DNA of 50,970 nt, from NCBI GenBank assembly GCA_009920495.1, contig RFZW01000004.1, positions 1 to 50,970 on the forward strand, in the 5' to 3' direction. Below the pieces are notes generated by a model. It saw only the letters and a program-made list of their open reading frames with translations. It was not told the DNA's origin and searched no databases. Shown one piece after another: positions 18,308 through 27,074 of this stretch. Position numbers and translations under genes: made by a program. This DNA is from Chitinophagia bacterium (GTDB taxonomy: Bacteria > Bacteroidota > Bacteroidia > Chitinophagales > Chitinophagaceae). Position 1 is the first letter of the stretch. Each line of letters begins with the position of its first letter.

Positions 18308-19381
18308 CTAATCCTTTGGTTCTTTCTTATGCCAGTAGGAAGCAAGGATGGATCCTGTAATGTTCATAAAAGGTCCAAACACCGCAGCTGCCAATCCCAT
18401 GGTTGCAGCTTTTCCTAGCTTTTCTGCAAGTCCTGATGCCAATCCGCCATTTTGCATACCCACTTCAATAGCTACAGTGCGACAGTCTCTTTCAGGCATT
18501 TTAAATAATCGAGCACTCCAATAGCCCAATAAATAGCCAAATGTATTATGAATTAAAACTATGATTATTAATAATGGTCCAATTTTTAATAAATTATCAC
18601 GGCCAGAAGCAGTAATAATAGTAATAATACAAGCGATACCTATCATGGAAACAATAGGCATGGCATCATCCAGCCATTTTGATTTTCCTTTTAATAATTT
18701 ATTGAAAATTAAACCAGCGCCAATTGGGATGATGATCATTTTATTAATGTCCCACATCATTTTTAAAACATCAATTTCTACCAATGCGCCTGCAAATAAT
18801 TTCATTAATAAAGGAGTAACAAAAGGAGCCAATAATGTAGTGATTGAAGTAATTGTAATGGATAGTGCCAAGTTTGCTTTTGCTAAATAGGACATTACGT
18901 TTGAAGCCAGACCACTAGGGGAGCAACCGATCAATATAATTCCAGCAGCTATTTCGGGAGGGAAATTAGATAAGCTTGCTAAAGTAAAACCTAAAGTAGG
19001 CATTATAGCAAATTGACTTACCACCCCTATAATTACACCTTTTGGTGTTTTAACTACTGCGGCAAAATCATTCATACTCATACAAGTTCCCATGCCAAAC
19101 ATGATGATTTGAATTAATGGTACAATGAGTCCGCCTAATTTAAATCCTCCCCATACTCTAAAATATTCAGGGTGAAACATAGACAATGATACTGCTGAAA
19201 ATATAATCATCGTAAAACTTAATCCTTGCAAATTTTCAGTTGATTTAACCCCCAGGCTTAAAGATAAAAATGCCAGGGATAATACGAGTCCTAAAAAATC
19301 AGTCACATGCATTAAATACAAAACGCCTGCGAGGGCAAATAGTCCTAAAGATAAATAGAGGAATGGTTTGTAATTTTTCAT
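18308..19381 (-). CDS. Bile acid:sodium symporter (BASS) family transporter
   Basis: Inner-membrane secondary carrier of 357 residues with about ten membrane segments. The family signature LIGCSPSGLASNVMSYLAKAN (near 150) contributes the sodium and substrate site, and a second-half repeat AIEVGMQNGGLASGLA is near 310. BASS proteins move organic anions, including keto acids. It is the last gene of the minus-strand run of exported RraA, lyase, RidA and lactonase-RidA genes, so a carrier for the acid product of that pathway is a reasonable inference. The substrate is not visible in the sequence. Confidence 0.88.
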   Translation of the reverse strand: MKNYKPFLYLSLGLFALAGVLYLMHVTDFLGLVLSLAFLSLSLGVKSTENLQGLSFTMIIFSAVSLSMFHPEYFRVWGGFKLGGLIVPLIQIIMFGMGTCMSMNDFAAVVKTPKGVIIGVVSQFAIMPTLGFTLASLSNFPPEIAAGIILIGCSPSGLASNVMSYLAKANLALSITITSITTLLAPFVTPLLMKLFAGALVEIDVLKMMWDINKMIIIPIGAGLIFNKLLKGKSKWLDDAMPIVSMIGIACIITIITASGRDNLLKIGPLLIIIVLIHNTFGYLLGYWSARLFKMPERDCRTVAIEVGMQNGGLASGLAEKLGKAATMGLAAAVFGPFMNITGSILASYWHKKEPKD

Positions 19382-19404
19382 TATATATTTTTAATTAATT
19401 TAAC

Positions 19405-20322
19405 TTACCAGGTTCTTTTTTCTAGAAACTTTTCAAGCGCTTCTTTGGTAATAATGGGTTCGTTAGGGTGGGCGCTTATCCAATTTAAAAAGGAAGTTTT
19501 AATTTCTTCTGTCCATTGGTTGTCAATTTGACCTGCATTGTATTTGCCTGATTTTAAAACGTCTTTCGAAAAACGATCACGTACCGAAATGAATTCTGAA
19601 GTAGCGACTACTTTTTCAGCCATATGCGCAGGTATAAATAATACGCCTTCTCGTTCAGATAATACCAAATCCCCAGGCATAACTATGGCACCACCAATTC
19701 TAATGGGCCCATTGAGTCCAATTAGAACTACTTCTTCTAAAAATGAGGGATGAAAGTCACGTACATAGGCGTTAAATCCTTTTAGTTGCGACAATCCTGA
19801 TAAATCACGCGCAGCACCGTCAAAAATAACGCCATTGCCAGTTTTATTAAAGATAGATGCCCCTAAATTGTCACCTATTAATGTGCCTTGTGCTATTTTG
19901 CCAAATGCTTCAGCAACATAAACATCTCCTTTTTGTAAAATTTGAATTGGCCAAGCATTCGTATTGCCAGTTCGGCCTTCTTTTTTACCACGTTCTTTGA
20001 TAAGTGCTTCTATATCCGGACGGGTAGGACTGTACTTTGCAGTTACTGCCCTGCCTACTACTGGAACATCATCATGTACCATTTTCCAATTTCCTTCAAA
20101 CTGATTATTGTAACCTTCGTTATGAAGTACTTGCCAGGCTTCTTCGATACCTATTTTTTTTGCTCTAGCAATTAATTCATCACTTATTTTAGGGCGACCA
20201 TCTTCAAATCTTTCCCCCTTCCAATTAGAGGTTAAATATTCTAATTCAGTTTTAGGAAATAATTGTGCTTGGGTAAAATAAAACGAACCTGTCAATAATA
20301 ATAGTATTCCTATTTTTTTCAT
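19405..20322 (-). CDS. Exported RraA-family protein
   Basis: 305 residues from the ATG at 20322, preceded by AAAAGGA and starting with a signal peptide (MKKIGILLLLTGSFYFTQAQ). An upstream ATG at 20349 would overlap the preceding gene and spoil the leader. The RraA-like core runs from about residue 75 to 270, with VGRAVTAKY, GDVYVAEAFGKIAQGTLIGDN (the G-x-x-G region), GVIFDGAARDLSGL (the family R-D pair) and GGAIVMPGDLVLSEREGVLFIP. Relatives include 4-hydroxy-4-methyl-2-oxoglutarate/oxaloacetate aldolases and the RNase E regulator RraA. An exported location excludes the RNase role and points to an aldolase, decarboxylase or isomerase acting on a sugar-derived acid. Confidence 0.8.
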   Translation of the reverse strand: MKKIGILLLLTGSFYFTQAQLFPKTELEYLTSNWKGERFEDGRPKISDELIARAKKIGIEEAWQVLHNEGYNNQFEGNWKMVHDDVPVVGRAVTAKYSPTRPDIEALIKERGKKEGRTGNTNAWPIQILQKGDVYVAEAFGKIAQGTLIGDNLGASIFNKTGNGVIFDGAARDLSGLSQLKGFNAYVRDFHPSFLEEVVLIGLNGPIRIGGAIVMPGDLVLSEREGVLFIPAHMAEKVVATSEFISVRDRFSKDVLKSGKYNAGQIDNQWTEEIKTSFLNWISAHPNEPIITKEALEKFLEKRTW

Positions 20323-20335
20323 AATTCCTTTTAAT

Positions 20336-21565
20336 TTATTTAGTCGCACTTTGTAAAACTTCTTTTAATCTTTTAGCTACAATTTTATCTTCTCCTTCTT
20401 GTAATGACCATGCAGTCATGCCAATATTATCTTTGCCACCCACTGATTCAATGGAAGGATTTCCGTTACGTAAATCCAAACGTAATTGTTCCCCAGTTTT
20501 ACTGATTTTACTATAATCCAATATAATATTTAAAGTTGGCGTAACATTACCTAAGGTTGGTGTTGAAATTGTTGTAGTTACCCCAGGAACTGATTCTGCA
20601 GCTGCTTGAATTTTTTTAATTCTTTCTAAAAATATAAGTGCTTCTGCATCATGGTCAATTTTTACAAATTCTTCCACGGCAACAAGCATGCCTAATATTT
20701 CTTCCTTGTTTACTTTCATACCACGACCAATGGTTTCCCCACGCGGAGGCATGGATAAACGGGCTGCCTTGATTAAATCTTTTTTACCCATTAATAAGCC
20801 AGCACTTTGAGGTCCTCTTAATGCTTTACCACCTGAGATGGCAACAAAATCAAAGCCCATTTCATTAAAGCGCCAAAGGTTACTCACTGGAGGTACATCC
20901 GCAGCAATATCAATCGTAGTTGGTATGCCATATTTTTTTCCAATCGCTACCCATTCTTCATGTTGTATTTGTCCTTTGTCAGATTGCACATGTAAAAAGT
21001 GCATAGCTGCTGTATTTTTATTGATGGCATTTTTTAATTCTTCCAAAGTTTCCACCATAACAATTTTTACACCCGTGTTGGTTAAAGCTTGATTATAACC
21101 AATGGCATGTGATTTTTGACAAATCACTTCCGTTTTCATACCTGTACCTTCTAATTTAGGAAGTGCTTTTACTTTAACTGGATCTAAGCCAGTTAATATT
21201 CCAGCCATGCCTAAAGTTAATGCGGAAAACGCACCACTTGTAACTACAACTGCCTCAGCCCTGGTAATTGCTGCTAATCTTTCACCCACTTTATCTTGTA
21301 AATCATCTAGCATACAAAATTTATGAGAAGCTTGTCTGATGGCCTCCACGGTTGCAGGGCGCATTAGTGATGCGGTCATTGCTGTATAAGTACCAGCAGC
21401 GTTTATAAATGTTCGAACGCCTAATTCCGCGAATAAATCACGCTTCATGGCTGCTGCTAATGGGGTAGCCATTGGTGCCGCATTAGCAGTTGAAAATCCA
21501 CCTACAATCGATGCACCAGCAAGTGGCGTGATTGATATATATTTTAACAGGTCTCTGCGTTTCAT
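20336..21565 (-). CDS. Tat-exported SelA-like/DgaE-like PLP lyase (copy 1)
   Basis: 409 residues in the SelA-like, aspartate-aminotransferase-fold PLP family that includes D-glucosaminate-6-phosphate ammonia-lyase DgaE. It starts with a twin-arginine leader, MKRRDLLKYISITPLAGAS (KRRDLLK motif). The body has RTFINAAGTYT (about 51-61), VTSGAFSAL near 108, the PLP-ring aspartate in TTIDIAADVPP (near 219), and the Schiff-base lysine K247 in SGGKALRGPQ. Inferred reaction: loss of ammonia from a 2-amino-2-deoxy sugar acid, giving a 2-keto-3-deoxy acid. Tat export fits a protein folded with its cofactor in the cytoplasm. Closely similar to the copy at 34166-35374. It sits 13 bases upstream of the RraA gene and 20 bases downstream of RidA. 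Confidence 0.85.
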   Translation of the reverse strand: MKRRDLLKYISITPLAGASIVGGFSTANAAPMATPLAAAMKRDLFAELGVRTFINAAGTYTAMTASLMRPATVEAIRQASHKFCMLDDLQDKVGERLAAITRAEAVVVTSGAFSALTLGMAGILTGLDPVKVKALPKLEGTGMKTEVICQKSHAIGYNQALTNTGVKIVMVETLEELKNAINKNTAAMHFLHVQSDKGQIQHEEWVAIGKKYGIPTTIDIAADVPPVSNLWRFNEMGFDFVAISGGKALRGPQSAGLLMGKKDLIKAARLSMPPRGETIGRGMKVNKEEILGMLVAVEEFVKIDHDAEALIFLERIKKIQAAAESVPGVTTTISTPTLGNVTPTLNIILDYSKISKTGEQLRLDLRNGNPSIESVGGKDNIGMTAWSLQEGEDKIVAKRLKEVLQSATK

Positions 21566-21585
21566 AATATTTATTTAAAATTTTA

Positions 21586-22059
21586 TTAATTAGCAATTGC
21601 AATACAGTCCATTTCAACCAATGAGTTTCCTGGAACACCACCATAAGTTGCAACAGTTGTTCTTACTGGTGGATTTGGTCCAAAGCGCCCTTTAAATACT
21701 TCGTTCATTTGTTTGTAATCACCCAGGTCAGCTAAGTATACATTTACTTTTAAAACTTTTTCCATGGAGGAACCCGCTTTAATCAACTCTTTTTCTAATT
21801 CTTTTAAAACATGATCCGTATGGGCTTTAATATCTCCTTCAAAGTGTGCCCCTTTACCTGCAACAAAAACCATTCCTGCAAATTTGGTAGCACCAGAAAA
21901 AAGTGGAATGTCCTGTTCTAATTGAACATTAAACACTTCTTTTCCATTTGCATCCACACTTGAATTTGGTGTTGCATTTGCAGCAACAGTAGCACCTGTG
22001 ATACCTAAGAATCCAGCAAACATTTTTTTAAAAATTGAGCGGCGGTTTTGAGTTTTCAT
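21586..22059 (-). CDS. Exported RidA-family enamine/imine deaminase
   Basis: 157 residues from the ATG at 22059; the longer frame from 22101 would overlap the upstream gene. The N-terminus MKTQNRRSIFKKMFAGFLG carries an RR motif followed by a hydrophobic stretch to ANA, a probable Tat leader. The mature part is a RidA/YjgF fold (about 48-157): FAGMVFVAGKG, HTDHVLKELEKELIKAGSSMEKVLKVNVYL, and RTTVATYGGVPGNSLVEMD with the conserved substrate-binding Arg of RidA. RidA proteins hydrolyse reactive enamines/imines released by PLP enzymes. Sitting directly beside an exported PLP lyase, its likely task is to finish or detoxify that reaction in the periplasm. Confidence 0.85.
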   Translation of the reverse strand: MKTQNRRSIFKKMFAGFLGITGATVAANATPNSSVDANGKEVFNVQLEQDIPLFSGATKFAGMVFVAGKGAHFEGDIKAHTDHVLKELEKELIKAGSSMEKVLKVNVYLADLGDYKQMNEVFKGRFGPNPPVRTTVATYGGVPGNSLVEMDCIAIAN

Positions 22060-22084
22060 TTTTTTTAATTTTATATTTTTAATT

Positions 22085-23650
22085 TTATTTAAGTTCCACA
22101 ATCATTTCAATTTCAACAGAAATATTATTAGGGAGTGCAGCAACACCTAATGCTGAGCGTGCGTGCTTTCCTCTTTCTCCAAAAACTTCCACCATTAAAT
22201 TGGAAAATCCATTCATCACAGCAGGCTGTTGTACAAATGTGGGATCAGAATTTACCAATCCAAGTACTTTCACAATACGCTTTACTTTATTTAAATCACC
22301 GATATAGGATTTTAAAGTAGACAACATAGATATCCCTGTAAGTCTTGCAGCTGCAGCACCTTCTTCAACAGTGACATCTTTTCCTAAATGGCCATACATT
22401 TGTCCACCACCTGGCTTATCAGGACCATGACCGGATAGGTATACTAATTTGCCTACTTGAACTTGTTTCAAATAATTGGCAATCGGTGGAACAACGGGGA
22501 TTAAAGTGATATTTGATTTTTTTATTCTTTCTTCAGGATTTACTTCCATAGGTTCATTTGAAAATACCAAACAAACAGGTGCATTTATTTTCATATCCTG
22601 ATTGGTGTTGGTTAATTTTCCAGTAGCATCATCAAATGAAAATATTTGCACCTTATCGTCATTTTGACTTGCAACAAAAACAAAATTTCCCAATGGTGTA
22701 AAACTAAAATTTCTAGGTTTTTCTGCAACAGGTTGATGATACATTTTTGTAAGTAATCCGTTTTCGCCAATTTTAAAAATGGTTAGTTCGTTACTTGTCA
22801 CTCTATTAGTTGAAATAAGCCATTTGCCACTAGGGGAAATGTGAATATCACCACTACCTTTTGAAGCTTTGGTGCTAGATGTATCTGCAATAATGCTTTG
22901 TACTTTATTAAACTTATTTTGATCTATTGCAAAAACATCCACTGTGCCTGACATTTCACTAATCAAATAGCCATGTTTGCCAGTGGCATCAAAAACAAAA
23001 TGTCTTGGACCATTCCCTGGCGTGATAGGAATGGCGGTATAGTTTTCGTCCACTAATCCATCAGCGTATATTTTATGTTGATAAATTTTATCACCTCCTA
23101 AGTCAGTCACTAATAAATAGGTGTGATCCAAACTTAATACAACATTATGTGCGTGTGAGGCTTCTTGTCTTGCTTTATCAATACTTGAGCCATTGTATTT
23201 AATTTCTTGTGCAATTGGAAGTAATGCACCGTCATCACTTGTTTTGAAAACACTCAAGCTTCCCGAAGTATAATTTGCTGTGTACACTGTTTTACTTTCG
23301 GAACGATAAGTAATAAAACAGGGACCAGCACCTTTAATGGCTGAGTTGTTAATTTTTTCAAATTCATTATTACTATTTAGCTTATATGAATTTACAGAGG
23401 AGGCATCTTTTGATCCTTCAGAAACAGCATACATTAATTTACCTTCATTTGCTAAAGTTAAATAGGAGGCGTTTGCGTTTTCTTTGGTATACAACAAACT
23501 TGGTTTTCCTGTTACTGCATTTACGGAATATACTTCAATTCCTGGATTTCCTTTTTTTGTATAGGAACCAACCACCAATTGATACTGATTGGTATCGGCA
23601 GGCGAAAAGTTTAGTAAGTTGGTAACTAATAGTGTGGCAATAAAATTCAT
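22085..23650 (-). CDS. Lactonase beta-propeller fused to a RidA domain
   Basis: 521 residues in two clear parts. Residues 22-366 form a seven-bladed propeller of the 6-phosphogluconolactonase (Pgl/lactonase) family: VVGSYTKKGNPGIEVY, ASHAHNVVLSLDHTYLLVTDLG (near 164-185), GNGPRHFVFDATGKHGYL (near 212), SGDIHISPSGKWL and KPRNFSFTPLGNFVFVASQ. Residues 377-521 form a RidA domain: YLSGHGPDK, EEGAAAARLTGISMLSTLKSYIG, and HARSALGVAALPNNISVEIE with the conserved Arg. The N-terminus (MNFIATLLVTNLLNFSPA) resembles a short signal peptide. The fusion joins lactone opening with imine hydrolysis, matching first and later steps of the proposed oxidative amino-sugar route. The frame is continuous, so the fusion is not a sequencing join. 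Confidence 0.85.
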   Translation of the reverse strand: MNFIATLLVTNLLNFSPADTNQYQLVVGSYTKKGNPGIEVYSVNAVTGKPSLLYTKENANASYLTLANEGKLMYAVSEGSKDASSVNSYKLNSNNEFEKINNSAIKGAGPCFITYRSESKTVYTANYTSGSLSVFKTSDDGALLPIAQEIKYNGSSIDKARQEASHAHNVVLSLDHTYLLVTDLGGDKIYQHKIYADGLVDENYTAIPITPGNGPRHFVFDATGKHGYLISEMSGTVDVFAIDQNKFNKVQSIIADTSSTKASKGSGDIHISPSGKWLISTNRVTSNELTIFKIGENGLLTKMYHQPVAEKPRNFSFTPLGNFVFVASQNDDKVQIFSFDDATGKLTNTNQDMKINAPVCLVFSNEPMEVNPEERIKKSNITLIPVVPPIANYLKQVQVGKLVYLSGHGPDKPGGGQMYGHLGKDVTVEEGAAAARLTGISMLSTLKSYIGDLNKVKRIVKVLGLVNSDPTFVQQPAVMNGFSNLMVEVFGERGKHARSALGVAALPNNISVEIEMIVELK

Positions 23651-23899
23651 AGCAATCGTTTATATTTTGAACCAAAAATTAATGAATAAAACGCATATTT
23701 TGTGCTGAGTAAGCGACATTTTATACACTTTTTTTAAATAGGTTCTAACCTTAGACCGCTTCCAATGAATTTAACATAGTAAAATTTGGGATGAGCGGTA
23801 TTCTTGAAAGATATTTTATTCAAGCAATTGATTTCATTTTCAAAATGTGTAGCTTTCCTATATCAAAAAACGATTTTTTATTATTTAAATTTAATTTAT

Positions 23900-25153
23900 A
23901 TGAAAAAACAGTATGCACTATTATTAGGTTTGCTTGTATTTAGCATTGGTATATTCGCCCAAAATGCAAGTCCTATCTATGATGTATTAGTTAAGGGCGG
24001 ACATGTTATTGATGCAAAAAATGGCATCGATGGTGTCATGGATATAGCCATTAAGCAAGGTAAAATATTTAAAGTTGACAAAAATTTAAACGCGAAAGAT
24101 GCTAAACAAGTAGTGGATGCTGCTGGTTTAATAGTGGCACCTGGCTTAATTGATTTGCATGCGCATGTATTTGCGGGCACACAACCTGATCATTACTTAA
24201 GTGATGGCTTAAGTGCTTTAATGCCTGATGGTTATACATTTAGAGTAGGTGTGACTACGGTGGTGGATTGTGGCGGTGCAGGTTGGAAAAACTTCGCCAC
24301 TTTCAAGAAAAATGTAATTGACATATCGCAAACAAGAGTGTTGTCTTTTTTAAATATTGTTGGTGAAGGAATGCGTGGTGGAAATTACGAACAGGATTTG
24401 GCGGAGATGAATGCTAAATTTGCTGCAAGTGCTGCTAAACAATACAGCGATTATATAGTAGGTTTTAAACTAGCCCATTTTAATGGAGAAGATTGGACCC
24501 CAACGGATAGAGTCGTGGAAGCTGGAAAATTAGCAGGACTTCCTGTAATTATTGATTTTGGTGGGTCTAAACCTAATTTACCTATCCAGGATTTATTTTT
24601 TAAACATTTACGACCAGGTGATATTTATACCCATACTTATGCTGCGCTAGGGGGTGCTCGTGAAGAGATTGTAGATGAGAAAAATAACCTAAAACTATTT
24701 GTATTAGAGGCGCAAAAAAGAGGAATTATTTTTGATGTGGGTTATGGTGGTGCAAGTTTTAATTATTCGCAAGCGATTCCAGCTTTGAAGGCTGGATTAT
24801 ATCCAAACACGATAAGTACTGACCTTCATACGGGTAGCATGAACACTTCTATGAAGGATCAATTAAGTGTCATGTCAAAATTTTTGAATATGGGTATGTC
24901 ATTAGTGGAAGTTATCAAAGCCAGTACTTGGAAACCTGCACAGGTAATTAACCGTCCATTATTAGGTAATTTATCTGAAGGTTCCGAAGCGGATATTGCC
25001 ATCTTTAATGTCAGAAAAGGCAACTTTGGATTTTATGATAAAACCGGTTACAAAGTAAAGGGGACTGAAAAATTAGAATGCGAGGTTACTATCAAGGGAG
25101 GCAAAGTATTGTATGATTTAAACGGACTTGCAAACCCTATTTATGTAAAATAA
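23900..25153 (+). CDS. Exported amidohydrolase/deacetylase (copy 1)
   Basis: 417 residues from the ATG at 23900, starting with a signal peptide (MKKQYALLLGLLVFSIGIFAQ). The open frame extends upstream to 23804, but that segment is not leader-like. The fold is a TIM-barrel metallohydrolase of the dihydroorotase-like deacetylase group often paired with DgaE-like lyases. Metal ligands visible: H87 and H89 in LIDLHAHVFAG, the bridging Lys in IVGFKLAHFNG, the His in DIYTHTY, and the Asp in ISTDLHTGS. Proposed role: removal of the N-acetyl group from an N-acetyl-hexosaminate. It is divergent from the lactonase-RidA gene and ends one base before the convergent dehydrogenase. Confidence 0.85.
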   Translation: MKKQYALLLGLLVFSIGIFAQNASPIYDVLVKGGHVIDAKNGIDGVMDIAIKQGKIFKVDKNLNAKDAKQVVDAAGLIVAPGLIDLHAHVFAGTQPDHYLSDGLSALMPDGYTFRVGVTTVVDCGGAGWKNFATFKKNVIDISQTRVLSFLNIVGEGMRGGNYEQDLAEMNAKFAASAAKQYSDYIVGFKLAHFNGEDWTPTDRVVEAGKLAGLPVIIDFGGSKPNLPIQDLFFKHLRPGDIYTHTYAALGGAREEIVDEKNNLKLFVLEAQKRGIIFDVGYGGASFNYSQAIPALKAGLYPNTISTDLHTGSMNTSMKDQLSVMSKFLNMGMSLVEVIKASTWKPAQVINRPLLGNLSEGSEADIAIFNVRKGNFGFYDKTGYKVKGTEKLECEVTIKGGKVLYDLNGLANPIYVK

Positions 25154-25154
25154 A

Positions 25155-26915
25155 TTATTTCTTATCACTCAGCACCTGAAGTTGCATTTGTTTCATCTTG
25201 ATTAATCTTAATCTTTGACGAACAATTGCAACTTCTGTTTTTGTAACAGAGTCGGAATGGTTATCAAAGCTGCGTCTTATATAGCTTAATATACTTGCAA
25301 TATCCTGATCAGGTAGTTGTGAAAATTTGGGCATCATACCAACAAAGGGCTCGCCGTTAATTTTTATAGGTCCTTCCAATCCTTTTAATAATACTGAAAT
25401 AAGGGTATCCTTATTGCCATTCACCCAGTCAGATGCAGCAATAGAAGGAAATCTGGTTCCATCGCCTTTTCCATTTTTTTGATGACACATCAAACAATTC
25501 ATTTGATATAGTTTTTCTCCACCAATAGCTACTTTGTTACGCTCTAAATTATCTAAAACGATATCTGGATTTTTAACATAAGTTCTGTTTTCTCTTTCTT
25601 TCATTTTTGCCAAACTCTTTTCTGTGAACTCTTCTTTTTTACCGTTGAATTTCACTTTCCAAATTTTTCCTTTTTCCGATTCTGAAATATATAAGGAGCC
25701 ATCTGGTCCTTGTGCTAATCCCATGGGACGATATTTTGAATCGCTTGTATTTACTAAAGTATCTCTTCCAGTAAATCCATCTGCAAACACTTCCCACTTT
25801 TGTGGTTTTCCATTAACAAAAGGAACGAATGCTATAATATATCCAGCTTGCGGATACGGCGCACGAATAGTTGATCCATGAAATGCGACAAATGCGCCAT
25901 TTTTATACCTTGCAGGGAATTGATCTCCAGTATAAAATAATAAATCATTGGGTGCAAAATGTCCAGGGAAACCAACAATCGGCGTTTCAATGGTGGTATC
26001 TGTATTTTCAATTTCACCATTACCACCATATTCAGGATTCAACATTACTTTTCCTTTCATTTGATCAAAGTAATAATAAGGCCAACCTGCATTTGCCCCT
26101 GGTTTTAATTTATAAAAAGCTTCAGAAGGTAATAAGGCACTTTGCCATGCATTATAGTATTGCGGCCAATTATTTACAAGTCCATCTCGGCCATGGCCCA
26201 CGCAATACAATGAATTATCTTGTGTATTCCAAGTCATTGCCACCAAGCTTCTTAAACCTGTTGCCACTTTTACACCATCAATAGTTCTGAATTGATTTAA
26301 TTTATTTTCATCAAACATCCACACGCCTGCGTTAGAATCTAAAATTGGGCAAGGGTTCATTCCTGGTGAACCAGGTAATCTGTTTTCCACTTGACAAGCA
26401 TCAGAAGGAGCACCAAAGGGAACAAAAATATGCCCCTTACCATCAAAGGCCAATGGTTTTCCATCATGTTCTCTTCTGCGACCGCTATCAATAACGATGT
26501 ATTCAGGTTCCCCCATGGGAACCATTGACTTAGCATCAAGTTTGTATCTGTATACCAACATTTCCGAACTCGTATATAAATAGCCGTTGTGAATACGCAT
26601 ACTAGTTGCATAAGCGCCTTCTCTAATTTTTGGACCAAAATTTTTAATGATGTCAGCGCGACCATCTTTGTTCTCATCCCTTAAAACAAAATTCATTCCG
26701 CCTTCCACAAATCGATTTCCTTTCACATAGATATCCCCATTGTCGTTCACTGCTAAGTGTCGCGCTCTGCCAGGTAAGCTATCAACTACAACGACTGCCT
26801 CAAAGCCATCTGGTAAAATTAATCCGCCATTTTTTTCACTAAAAAAATTACTACAACTCGTTAAAAATAAACAAATTGCGAAAATAAATAATTGGGGTAA
26901 AGTTTTAAGCTGCAT
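25155..26915 (-). CDS. Sorbosone/pyranose dehydrogenase-like propeller lipoprotein with cytochrome c domain
   Basis: 586 residues. A lipoprotein signal ends in LTSC (C21). Residues about 35-420 form a six-bladed propeller of the soluble aldose/sorbosone dehydrogenase type, the group including PQQ-dependent pyranose dehydrogenases: LPDGFEA, RARHLAVNDNGDIYV, TGLRSLVAMTWN, PGANAGWPYYY, YRPMGLAQGPDGSLYISE. Residues 463-550 form a c-type cytochrome with CLMCH (474-478) and a candidate axial Met in VGMMPKF (527/528). It would oxidise a sugar at C1 to a lactone and pass electrons to the respiratory chain. The cofactor is inferred from the family. The ccm genes earlier in the window would serve its haem attachment. 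Confidence 0.83.
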   Translation of the reverse strand: MQLKTLPQLFIFAICLFLTSCSNFFSEKNGGLILPDGFEAVVVVDSLPGRARHLAVNDNGDIYVKGNRFVEGGMNFVLRDENKDGRADIIKNFGPKIREGAYATSMRIHNGYLYTSSEMLVYRYKLDAKSMVPMGEPEYIVIDSGRRREHDGKPLAFDGKGHIFVPFGAPSDACQVENRLPGSPGMNPCPILDSNAGVWMFDENKLNQFRTIDGVKVATGLRSLVAMTWNTQDNSLYCVGHGRDGLVNNWPQYYNAWQSALLPSEAFYKLKPGANAGWPYYYFDQMKGKVMLNPEYGGNGEIENTDTTIETPIVGFPGHFAPNDLLFYTGDQFPARYKNGAFVAFHGSTIRAPYPQAGYIIAFVPFVNGKPQKWEVFADGFTGRDTLVNTSDSKYRPMGLAQGPDGSLYISESEKGKIWKVKFNGKKEEFTEKSLAKMKERENRTYVKNPDIVLDNLERNKVAIGGEKLYQMNCLMCHQKNGKGDGTRFPSIAASDWVNGNKDTLISVLLKGLEGPIKINGEPFVGMMPKFSQLPDQDIASILSYIRRSFDNHSDSVTKTEVAIVRQRLRLIKMKQMQLQVLSDKK

Positions 26916-27074
26916 GGTTTTCGTATTAGATATTGTGCTTTTAGCCTCATAAATCTACTTAATTTTTATATTCAAAAATTGAATATTTTATGAAAAAGAT
27001 TTAAATTAGGTGTATAACTTTATTGATTAATATATTATTTAATTGATGTATATTCATAATCGATTGCCTGTTAT

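Noticed and set aside
19405-20322. RNase E inhibitor RraA or demethylmenaquinone methyltransferase
   Set aside because: The signal peptide and pathway context argue against a cytoplasmic RNA role, and no methyltransferase motif is present; old family names only.
20336-21565. Selenocysteine synthase SelA
   Set aside because: SelA-like fold, but with a Tat leader, no selB or tRNA-Sec nearby, and sugar-acid genes around it.
23804-23899. N-terminal extension of amidohydrolase 1
   Set aside because: The frame is open upstream, but the signal peptide begins at the internal ATG (23900); the extension would bury it.
25871-26284. Antisense open frame inside the dehydrogenase gene
   Set aside because: A 137-codon frame opposite a well-supported gene, with no domain and low-complexity His/Gln content; shadow of the real gene.
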